Source: Chloroflexota bacterium (lineage in GTDB: Bacteria > Chloroflexota > Dehalococcoidia > Bin125). Taken from it: DNA of 5,722 bases. The DNA is taken from the NCBI GenBank assembly GCA_026707335.1, contig JAPOXB010000067.1, positions 1-5,722 on the forward strand. The letters run 5' to 3'. This document shows positions 1 to 5,722 of the stretch, piece by piece (the first letter of the stretch is position 1; every line of letters starts with the position of its first letter). The translations under genes and the position numbers were made by a program. A model generated the notes under the pieces. It saw only the letters and a list, made by a program, of their open reading frames with translations. It had not been told where the DNA came from and searched no databases.

Positions 1-273
1 GAGGCGGTGCCGGCGGCAGATCGAGTCGGCCGCGGCCCGCCCCTCGTCGGTCAGCCCGATGTGATGGTCGTCCGAGACGACGATCAGCCCCTGCTTGACC
101 ATCCGGTCCACGGTCTGCGAGACGGAGGCCGGCGTGACCTCCAGCCGCTCCGCCATGCGCGCCCCGATCACGTCCTGGTGCTCGCTCTGCAGCGAATCGA
201 TCGCGAGCAGGTAGTCCTCCAGCGTGGGCGTGATCGTGGCGTCCGGCGGGGTCGTCCGGGGCATGGTGGTCAT
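1..273 (-). CDS. DtxR/MntR-family metal-dependent transcriptional repressor (partial, N-terminal part)
   Basis: The 91 visible codons encode the DNA-binding half of a DtxR/MntR-family regulator; the gene continues past the left edge, so the dimerisation and metal domains are mostly missing. A winged helix-turn-helix spans about residues 35-75 (RMAERLEVTPASVSQTVDRM), followed by the wing and LTDEGR. The end reaches RRHRL, where His89 aligns with the metal ligand His79 of DtxR. In the first helix, LEDYLLAI carries Asp20 where MntR has its manganese ligand Asp8 and DtxR has Met10, so I infer a Mn(II)-responsive repressor, probably controlling metal uptake genes. The start is ATG at 271-273; ATG at 262-264 (codon 4) is an alternative. 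No clear ribosome binding site precedes either, and a possible -10 element lies very close, so the mRNA may be leaderless. It is divergent from amtB. Family assignment is firm; metal specificity is inference. Confidence 0.9.
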   Translation of the reverse strand, partial: MTTMPRTTPPDATITPTLEDYLLAIDSLQSEHQDVIGARMAERLEVTPASVSQTVDRMVKQGLIVVSDDHHIGLTDEGRAAADSICRRHRL

Positions 274-282
274 GGTGCGCAC

Positions 283-288
283 AGCCTA
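283..288 (-). promoter_or_regulatory. Possible -10 element of the metal-regulator gene (near-leaderless)
   Basis: On the minus strand TAGGCT fits the TAnnnT pattern of -10 elements in high-GC bacteria. It ends 9 nt before the ATG at 273, so transcription would start within a few bases of the start codon. No recognisable -35 lies 16-18 nt upstream. Leaderless transcripts are common in Actinomycetota, which would explain the missing ribosome binding site. Weak call based on one hexamer. Confidence 0.3.
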
Positions 289-364
289 GCAAAGAGCGCC
301 CGCGCGGTGGGCCCGACCGGTGGAGGCGCACGGCCCGCGCCGGATCGCGCGGGCTCGGGCGTCG

Positions 365-402
365 TTAACGCGGATGTAATGTGAACGCCACGTCCGCGTA
401 AC
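365..402 (+). promoter_or_regulatory. Putative GlnR-binding site, four phased boxes upstream of amtB
   Basis: Four pentamers recur every 11 bp, each separated by exactly 6 nt: TTAAC (365-369), GTAAT (376-380), GCCAC (387-391) and GTAAC (398-402). This matches the architecture of the actinobacterial nitrogen regulator GlnR, whose sites are GTnAC/GAAAC-like boxes separated by 6 nt, often upstream of amtB and glnA. The third box is the weakest. The same segment also reads as an imperfect inverted repeat, GTTAACGCGGA (364-374) against TCCGCGTAAC (393-402), with one unpaired base. If transcription begins near 436, the site covers about -71 to -34, a suitable place for an activator. GlnR itself is not in the window, so the assignment is inferred from pattern and context. 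Confidence 0.6.
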
Positions 403-423
403 CTGCCGGGCGCTCCCATCCTT

Positions 424-429
424 TGTACT
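424..429 (+). promoter_or_regulatory. Possible -10 element of the amtB-glnK operon
   Basis: TGTACT is one of the few AT-containing hexamers between the GlnR-like site and amtB and matches TATAAT at four of six positions. The region 17 nt upstream (about 401-406) has no good -35, as is common for activator-dependent promoters, and it abuts the last GlnR-like box. It would give a leader of roughly 125 nt. Low confidence: the second base is G rather than the usual A. Confidence 0.25.
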
Positions 430-440
430 GCATGCGGAGA

Positions 441-460
441 CGCGGCCTGCCGGGGCCGCG
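441..460 (+). other. Hairpin in the amtB leader
   Basis: CGCGGCC (441-447) and GGCCGCG (454-460) form a perfect 7-bp stem around a 6-nt loop. It would be the first structure of the amtB-glnK leader if transcription starts near 436. No T-run follows, so it does not look like an intrinsic terminator. GC-rich DNA gives such stems by chance fairly often. Confidence 0.35.
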
Positions 461-482
461 CGATCGATCCATTGGCGTGAGA

Positions 483-529
483 CCGGCCATCCCGCCGCAC
501 GGCGGGACGCTCGGGAGGCTTCGGGCCGG
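483..529 (+). other. Branched secondary structure in the amtB leader
   Basis: An outer stem pairs CCGGCC (483-488) with GGCCGG (524-529). Inside it, TCCCGCC (490-496) pairs perfectly with GGCGGGA (501-507) around a GCAC loop, and CTC/GAG (510-517) can form a third small helix, giving a three-way-junction shape. It ends about 15 nt before the purine-rich ribosome binding region (AAAGGG, 545-550) of amtB. I looked for the conserved segments of the glutamine (glnA-type) riboswitch and did not find them. It may be a cis-regulatory leader or simply GC-driven pairing. Confidence 0.3.
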
Positions 530-562
530 CGCGACGCGCGCAACGAAAGGGACTACGAAAAT

Positions 563-1915
563 ATGGATACCGGCGATACTGCGTGGATCATGATGTCCAC
601 GGCGCTCGTTCTGCTGATGACGCCCGGCCTCGCCTTCTTCTACGGCGGCCTGGTGCGCGGCAAGAACGCGGCCGCGACCATCATGCAGGCGTTCGTGATG
701 CTGGGCGTCGCGGGCGTGGCCTGGGTCCTCTGGGGCTACAGCCTGGCCTTCGGCCCGGACCTGGGCGGCTTCATCGGCAACCTGGAATGGTTCGGCCTGC
801 GCAACGTGGGCATGGAGCCCGGCCCCTACTCGGACACGATCCCGCATCTCACCTTCATGGCTTTCCAGATGATGTTCGCGGTGATCACGCCGGCGCTGAT
901 CCTGGGCGCCTTCGCGGAACGGGCGAAGTTCAGCACCTACCTGGTCTTCACGGTGGTCTGGATGACCGTCGTTTACGCGCCGCTGGCCCACTGGGTCTGG
1001 GGCGGCGGCTGGATCGGCACCGAGCTGGGCGCGCTCGACTTCGCGGGCGGCACCGTGGTGCACATCAACGCCGGCGCGGCGGCCCTGGCCGGCGCGATCT
1101 TCTACGGCAAGCGCCGCGGCGTGGCGCGCGAGACCGTCCCCCACAACGTGACGATGGTCGTGCTGGGCACGGCCTTGCTGTGGTTCGGCTGGTTCGGCTT
1201 CAACGCCGGCTCGGCCCTGGCCGCCAACGGCGGCGCGGCCAACGCCTTCGTGACCACCAACACGGCGGCCGCGATGGGCGCCCTGACCTGGATGGCGCTC
1301 TCCTGGCGCTACACCGGCAAGGCCTCGATCGTCGGCACGGCGACCGGGGCGGTGGCCGGGCTCGTGGCGATCACGCCGGCCGCCGGCTTCGTGGGCGAAT
1401 GGCCCGCGACCGACGGCTACCTGAACGCGTTCCCGGCCCTCATCATCGGGGCCGCCGCCGGCCTGGCCGGGTTCTACGCCGTGCGGCTGCGCCACAAGTA
1501 CGCCCTCGACGACACGCTCGACGTCGTCGCCGTGCACGGCATCTGCGGGATCGTCGGCGCGATGCTGACCGGCGTCTTCGCGGTGTCCACCATCGCCGGG
1601 GTCGAGGGCCTGATCGAGGGCAGCTTCGACCTGCTCTGGCGGCAACTCTTCGCGGTGCTCGCCTCGATCGCCTGGGCCTTGACGCTGACCAGCGCCATCC
1701 TCTGGGTGCTGAACAAGAAGATGGGCCTGCGCGTCGACGAGAACGCGGAGCTGGCCGGCCTCGACCGCTCCGAGCACGAGGAGCCGGCCTACCAGTTCGA
1801 CGAGCCCGGCTTGGGCTCCTACTCCGGCGGAGTCTCGACCGTGGTCAGCGGGCCGGCGCCCGAAGTCGGCCAGGCCCCGAGCATCCACGCCGACGATGAG
1901 GGGATCAGCTCGTGA
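563..1915 (+). CDS. amtB: Ammonium transporter, Amt/MEP/Rh family
   Basis: This 450-residue integral membrane protein conducts ammonium/ammonia across the cytoplasmic membrane as a trimer. Family hallmarks are present: the first helix followed by TPGLAFFYGGLVRGKN, the gate phenylalanine region MAFQMMF (Phe101/Phe105) and GFNAGSAL with a Phe at about 213. The twin-histidine pore is His167 (VVHINAG) and His325 (VAVHGICG), with Asp159 in LDFAGG matching the essential Asp160 of E. coli AmtB. Eleven membrane segments are expected. There is no cleavable signal peptide, unlike E. coli AmtB, so the mature-like N-terminus is the start. ATG at 563 is preceded by AAAGGG at 545-550, a rather long 12-nt spacing. 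The conserved cytosolic tail (GLRVDENAELAGLDRSEH), where PII docks, is followed by about 40 extra Gly/Ser/acidic residues. It overlaps glnK by 4 bp, and GlnR-like control is likely. Confidence 0.97.
   Translation: MDTGDTAWIMMSTALVLLMTPGLAFFYGGLVRGKNAAATIMQAFVMLGVAGVAWVLWGYSLAFGPDLGGFIGNLEWFGLRNVGMEPGPYSDTIPHLTFMAFQMMFAVITPALILGAFAERAKFSTYLVFTVVWMTVVYAPLAHWVWGGGWIGTELGALDFAGGTVVHINAGAAALAGAIFYGKRRGVARETVPHNVTMVVLGTALLWFGWFGFNAGSALAANGGAANAFVTTNTAAAMGALTWMALSWRYTGKASIVGTATGAVAGLVAITPAAGFVGEWPATDGYLNAFPALIIGAAAGLAGFYAVRLRHKYALDDTLDVVAVHGICGIVGAMLTGVFAVSTIAGVEGLIEGSFDLLWRQLFAVLASIAWALTLTSAILWVLNKKMGLRVDENAELAGLDRSEHEEPAYQFDEPGLGSYSGGVSTVVSGPAPEVGQAPSIHADDEGISS
1898..1904 (+). promoter_or_regulatory. 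Ribosome binding site of glnK inside the amtB end
   Basis: GAGGGGA lies 7 nt before the GTG at 1912, inside the last codons of amtB. It fixes the GTG start of glnK, which is not obvious because of the overlap with the amtB stop. Confidence 0.7.
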
Positions 1916-2253
1916 AAAAGATCGAAGCGATTATCCGGCCCGAACGGCTGGAGCAGGTCAAGGTCGCGCTGACCGACGCCGGCTACTCGGGGCTGCACGT
2001 CGAGAGCGTGACCGGCCGCGGCCGCCAGCGCGGGGTGATCCACTCCGGGCGCGGCGGGGAGCACTACACCATCGACATGCTGCCGAAGGTGAAGCTGGTC
2101 CTGGTCGTCAAGGACGACAACCTCGAAGCGGCCACCAACCTGATCATCGAGACCGCCCGCACGGGCAACATCGGCGACGGCATGCTGTTCGTCAGCGCGG
2201 TCGAGGACGCGATCCGCGTGCGCACGGGCGAGCGCGGCGACAGCCTGCTCTAG
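1912..2253 (+). CDS. glnK: PII-family nitrogen regulatory protein (GlnK)
   Basis: This 113-residue PII signal protein forms trimers, binds ATP/ADP and 2-oxoglutarate, and blocks AmtB when nitrogen is sufficient. The start is typical (MKKIEAIIRP), as are Gln39 in GRGRQRG, LPKVK (Lys59, equivalent to the 2-oxoglutarate-linked K58) and IRVRTGE with Arg102 and Arg104. The GTG start overlaps the amtB stop as GTGA, indicating translational coupling, and a good ribosome binding site precedes it. Two oddities stand out. The T-loop (about residues 37-56) is one residue longer than in E. coli GlnB, reading RGGEHYTIDM, so the modifiable Tyr51 position holds His and Tyr shifts to 52. The nucleotide-binding segment TGNIGDGMLF has Met91 where K90 is normally conserved. 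N-terminally it resembles archaeal-type GlnK more than Streptomyces GlnK. No glnD follows. Confidence 0.95.
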   Translation: MKKIEAIIRPERLEQVKVALTDAGYSGLHVESVTGRGRQRGVIHSGRGGEHYTIDMLPKVKLVLVVKDDNLEAATNLIIETARTGNIGDGMLFVSAVEDAIRVRTGERGDSLL

Positions 2254-2274
2254 CGGGCGCCAGCCGGTCCTTCG

Positions 2275-2302
2275 CGGGGGCGGGCCTTCGGGCCCGCCCC
2301 CG
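2275..2302 (+). terminator. Strong GC-rich terminator hairpin after glnK
   Basis: A perfect 12-bp stem pairs 2275-2286 with 2291-2302 and is capped by a TTCG loop, the very stable UUCG tetraloop. A G-U and a C-G pair can extend it outward. It begins 22 nt after the glnK stop. There is no T-run behind it, as often seen in high-GC bacteria, so it may terminate without a U-tract or mainly protect the 3' end of the amtB-glnK mRNA. Confidence 0.75.
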
Positions 2303-2341
2303 TGCCCGTTCGCGGGCGGATCGGCTCGCGGGACCACCGGG

Positions 2342-2361
2342 CGATGTTGCGGACGATGTTG
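2342..2361 (+). repeat. Short direct repeat next to the hydrolase promoter
   Basis: CGATGTTG occurs at 2342-2349 and again at 2354-2361, a 12-bp period. The second copy overlaps the TTGACC -35 element. It could be a tandem half-site for a regulator or a chance repeat. Confidence 0.35.
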
Positions 2362-2388
2362 ACCGCCCGAAATCGGCGTTTCTAGCCT
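2359..2388 (+). promoter_or_regulatory. Candidate housekeeping promoter of the hydrolase gene
   Basis: TTGACC (2359-2364) and TAGCCT (2383-2388) are separated by 18 nt and fit a housekeeping sigma promoter in a high-GC genome. It lies downstream of the glnK terminator and would give a leader of about 80 nt before the GTG at 2473. This supports independent transcription of the hydrolase. Confidence 0.5.
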
Positions 2389-2460
2389 TCTCTCGTCGCG
2401 AGCGACCCAAACCCCACCCCCGGCCCGCGCCACGGCGGCGTGGACGGCCGGGAGCGTAGT

Positions 2461-2466
2461 GAAGGA
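2461..2466 (+). promoter_or_regulatory. Ribosome binding site deciding the hydrolase start
   Basis: GAAGGA sits 6 nt before GTG 2473. The longer reading from GTG 2440 would put this site inside the coding sequence and add 11 residues before the first beta-strand, so 2473 is preferred. Confidence 0.65.
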
Positions 2467-2472
2467 CAGCGC

Positions 2473-3252
2473 GTGCGGCTGACCGTGCTGGGCTCGGGTG
2501 CGGCCTGCCCCCCGGGGGGGCAGAACAGTTCCGGCTACCTCGTGGAGACGGGCCGCGACGACGCGGGCGGGCGCCGCCTGCTGCTCGACTGCGGGCACGG
2601 CGTCGCCTCGGCGCTGCTGGCGGCGCGGCCCCAGGGCGACGTCGACGACATCTGGGTCACGCACATGCACGCCGACCACTTCATCGACATCCTGGCGCTG
2701 CGCTTCCGGGTGAGCCGCCTGCTGCCGGGCGTGCCGGCCGCCGAGCGGCGCATCACGCTGCACCTGCCGCCGGGCGGCCGCGCCTCGCTGGAGGCGATCC
2801 TGGCGGCGGTGAGCTTCCCGGCCGACTTCTTCGACCGCGCCTTCCGGGTGCGGGAGTACGCCCCCGACGACGTGCACGAGGCCGGCGGCGTGCGCGTCTG
2901 CGTCGCGCCCGGGGCCCACTACATCCCCAGCTACGCGATCCGGGTCGAGGCCGACGGCGCCGCGCTCTGCTACTCGGGCGACACGGCGCCCTGCCGGAAC
3001 GTCGTGGCGCTGGCGCGGTCGGCCGATCTGTTCATCTGCGAGGCGGCCCTGGACGAGCCGGAGGACGGCGACGTGCGCGGCCACTGCACCCCCGAGGAGG
3101 CGGCGCGCATGGCCGCGCAGGCGGGCGCCGGCCGGCTGCTGCTGAGCCACTTCTGGTACGGCACCGACACCGAGGCGTTCGCCTGCCGGGCCCGGGCCGC
3201 GGCCGCGGTCCCGGTCGATGTCGCCCACGACGGCTACCAGCGGACCCTCTGA
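2473..3252 (+). CDS. Metallo-beta-lactamase-fold hydrolase, RNase Z/arylsulfatase-like subgroup
   Basis: This 259-residue soluble enzyme probably has a dinuclear zinc site. It opens directly with the fold's first strand, MRLTVLGSGAACPPGG. The signature HMHADHF gives His64, His66, Asp68 and His69. Further likely ligands are the His in PGAHYIPS, the Asp in YSGDTAP and the His in LLLSHFW near the C-terminus; GHCTPEEAARMA is the usual motif just before. Length and the SGDT and GH-T motifs fit the RNase Z/AtsA-like branch, which includes tRNA 3' processing enzymes, phosphodiesterases and esterases, so the substrate cannot be named. I see no long flexible arm of the kind RNase Z uses to grip tRNA. 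It is transcribed alone, between a terminator and the suf promoter. A run of six C then seven G (2508-2520) lies in codons 12-16. Family certain, function open. Confidence 0.9.
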   Translation: MRLTVLGSGAACPPGGQNSSGYLVETGRDDAGGRRLLLDCGHGVASALLAARPQGDVDDIWVTHMHADHFIDILALRFRVSRLLPGVPAAERRITLHLPPGGRASLEAILAAVSFPADFFDRAFRVREYAPDDVHEAGGVRVCVAPGAHYIPSYAIRVEADGAALCYSGDTAPCRNVVALARSADLFICEAALDEPEDGDVRGHCTPEEAARMAAQAGAGRLLLSHFWYGTDTEAFACRARAAAAVPVDVAHDGYQRTL

Positions 3253-3274
3253 GGCGCGGTTGTCACCCCGCGTC
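3253..3274 (+). terminator. Weak hairpin just after the hydrolase stop
   Basis: GGCGCGG (3253-3259) pairs with CCGCGTC (3268-3274), with one G-T wobble, around an 8-nt loop starting immediately after the stop codon. It is short and has no T-run, so it is at best a modest terminator separating the hydrolase from the suf operon. Confidence 0.3.
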
Positions 3275-3295
3275 CGCCGGCCTTTCCCTCGAATA

Positions 3296-3324
3296 TTGAC
3301 AAAAAGCCGCCCGCGCTCGATCCT
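3296..3324 (+). promoter_or_regulatory. Candidate promoter of the sufR-sufC-sufB operon
   Basis: A consensus -35, TTGACA (3296-3301), lies in the only AT-rich patch of the spacer. A 17-nt spacing leads to GATCCT (3319-3324), a poor -10 that keeps the second A and last T. Transcription would start near 3331, leaving a leader of about 50 nt. TGACAA here (3297-3302) is the inverse of TTGTCA at 3260-3265. The CAAC-N6-GTTG operator described for some SufR proteins is not present. Confidence 0.5.
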
Positions 3325-3338
3325 CGACGTGGGAAGTG

Positions 3339-3363
3339 CGCGCGGCCGGAGTACGGCCGCGCG
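3339..3363 (+). promoter_or_regulatory. Hairpin in the suf operon leader next to the ribosome binding site
   Basis: A perfect 10-bp stem pairs CGCGCGGCCG (3339-3348) with CGGCCGCGCG (3354-3363) around a GAGTA loop. It ends three bases before the purine stretch AAGGGAAGG (3366-3374) that serves sufR. The position suits control of translation initiation, mRNA stability or early termination, or it may act as a DNA dyad for a regulator. Confidence 0.5.
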
Positions 3364-3368
3364 GCAAG

Positions 3369-3374
3369 GGAAGG
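3369..3374 (+). promoter_or_regulatory. Ribosome binding site deciding the sufR start
   Basis: GGAAGG is 6 nt upstream of GTG 3381. The upstream in-frame GTG at 3336 has no such site well placed and would translate through the leader hairpin, so 3381 is chosen. Confidence 0.65.
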
Positions 3375-3380
3375 CCCGGC

Positions 3381-4030
3381 GTGACGAGCACCGCGCACCG
3401 CCGCGAGCACGTGCTGGACTTCATCGTCGACCATGGCAGCGCCACGGTCGCCCGGCTGTCGGCGGAGCTGGACCTGCCCGACGCGAGCGTGCGCCGCTAC
3501 CTCGACCAACTCGTCGGCGCCGGCCTCGTGACGGACCGGCTGGTGCGGCAGACGACGGGGCGGCCCTACCGGCTCTACAGCGCCACCGACAGCGGCGTGC
3601 GCGACCGGCGCGACCACTCCGAGGGGCTCGCGGCCCGGCTGGTCGCGCAGATCGCCGGCGAGCGATCGCGGCTGGAGCGCATCACCGAGGGCCTGGCCGA
3701 GCAACTCGCCGCCGACCACCGGGCCGAGGTCCCGGCCGACGCCCCGCTCGAGGAGCGCGTCGCCAGCACCGTCGTGGCGCTGCGCGGCGAGGGCATCCTC
3801 GACGAGTGGCGCCGCACCGCCGACGGCTTCGCGATGCACAACCACGGCTGCCCCTACCGCAGCGCCGCCGACAACAGCGACTGCGTCTGCGAATCCGACC
3901 GGCGGGCGATCGAGAAGCTCCTCGGCGTGGACGTGACGCAGTCCGGCAGCCTCGCGCAGGGCGACCCCTGCTGCGAGTTCATCGTTCGCACCCCCACCGC
4001 GGCCCCCAGCGGGCGGAAAGGCAACGGCGC

Positions 4031-4034
<4 letters not shown>
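3381..4034 (+). CDS. sufR: SufR-type iron-sulfur-sensing transcriptional regulator
   Basis: This 217-residue DNA-binding protein is expected to carry an Fe-S cluster and repress the suf operon when clusters are sufficient. A winged helix-turn-helix occupies about residues 8-68: HVLDFIVDHGSATVARLSAE, the recognition helix around DASVRRYLDQL, and the wing TTGRPYRLYSAT. A helical linker follows (about 75-140). The C-terminal part holds the cysteines: Cys157 (HNHGCPY), Cys168 and Cys170 (DCVCES), and Cys197-Cys198 (GDPCCEF), the likely cluster ligands of SufR proteins. The order of a DeoR/ArsR-like HTH then a late cysteine cluster, together with sufC and sufB directly downstream, makes the assignment secure. 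GTG 3381 is favoured by its ribosome binding site. Its stop overlaps the sufC start (ATGA), so it is probably co-translated and autoregulated. Confidence 0.92.
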
Positions 4035-4807
<773 letters not shown>

Positions 4808-4810
4808 CCC

Positions 4811-4831
4811 CGATGCACCGGACCGGCATCG
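4811..4831 (+). other. Small hairpin between sufC and sufB
   Basis: CGATGC (4811-4816) and GCATCG (4826-4831) are perfect inverted arms with a 9-nt centre that can add two more pairs. It fills most of the 40-nt gap and its right arm touches the AAGGGA ribosome binding site (4832-4837) of sufB, so it might tune sufB translation relative to sufC. Confidence 0.4.
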
Positions 4832-4847
4832 AAGGGAAGATTCGCAC

Positions 4848-5722
<875 letters not shown>

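Noticed and set aside
7..384. Plus-strand open frame of 125 codons at the left edge
   Set aside because: The opposite strand encodes a recognisable DtxR/MntR helix-turn-helix; the plus reading is Arg/Gly/Asp-rich and has no domain.
441..562. Glutamine (glnA-type) riboswitch upstream of amtB
   Set aside because: The location is right and there is structure, but I could not find the conserved sequence blocks of that riboswitch class.
365..1888. A 507-codon open frame on the minus strand opposite amtB
   Set aside because: It is antisense to a clearly conserved transporter, has low-complexity Arg/Gly/His/Glu composition typical of GC-rich shadow frames, and no recognisable domain.
2440..2472. 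Longer N-terminus for the hydrolase from GTG 2440
   Set aside because: The extra 11 residues precede the first strand of the fold, and a better ribosome binding site lies inside them, correctly spaced for GTG 2473.
1819..3228. A 469-codon minus-strand open frame across glnK and the hydrolase
   Set aside because: It spans two genes, a terminator and a promoter on the other strand, and its composition is that of a shadow frame.
3336..3380. Longer N-terminus for SufR from GTG 3336
   Set aside because: It would be translated through the leader hairpin and lacks a well-placed ribosome binding site; GTG 3381 has one.
3218..4030. Upstream extension of the sufC frame that would make a 529-residue protein
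   Set aside because: The extra part is an Arg/Ala-rich out-of-frame reading of sufR. SufC has its normal length from ATG 4031, with its own ribosome binding site.

Overview
The window is high-GC DNA (about 70% by eye) with strong G/C preference at third codon positions and several GTG starts. It most resembles a high-GC Actinomycetota genome, perhaps a deep-branching class. The main support is a tandem 11-bp-phased site upstream of amtB that resembles actinobacterial GlnR boxes. A Chloroflexota-type source cannot be excluded, because sufR-sufC-sufB is not the usual actinobacterial suf order (sufR-sufB-sufD-sufC). No mobile element, CRISPR array, tRNA or rRNA is seen.

Layout. (1) Positions 1-273, minus strand: N-terminal part of a DtxR/MntR-family metal-dependent repressor, running off the left edge. 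Its metal-site residues look more like the manganese sensor MntR than the iron sensor DtxR. (2) Positions 274-562: divergent intergenic region with the putative GlnR site (365-402), a weak promoter and a structured leader for amtB. (3) Positions 563-2253: amtB and a PII gene (glnK), overlapping by 4 bp, closed by a strong GC-rich hairpin with a UUCG loop (2275-2302). (4) Positions 2473-3252: a monocistronic metallo-beta-lactamase-fold hydrolase with its own promoter. (5) Positions 3296-5722: a suf operon with promoter and hairpin leader, encoding sufR (3381-4034), sufC (4031-4807, 4-bp overlap) and sufB (4848 to the right edge, incomplete). sufD and sufS would be expected beyond the edge.

How the genes work together. 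AmtB and GlnK form the usual ammonium uptake and sensing pair: PII docks on the transporter and blocks it when nitrogen is plentiful, and GlnR would switch the pair on when nitrogen is scarce. SufR, SufC and SufB are the sensor, ATPase and scaffold of Fe-S cluster assembly, so the right half is Fe-S homeostasis and the left edge is metal homeostasis. The hydrolase between them has no evident link to either system.

No wholly new system is visible; these are known families. The points most worth a second look are the PII protein (altered T-loop, the lysine equivalent to K90 replaced by Met, no glnD after it), the phased GlnR-like site, and the perfect or near-perfect hairpins placed at control points of the suf operon.
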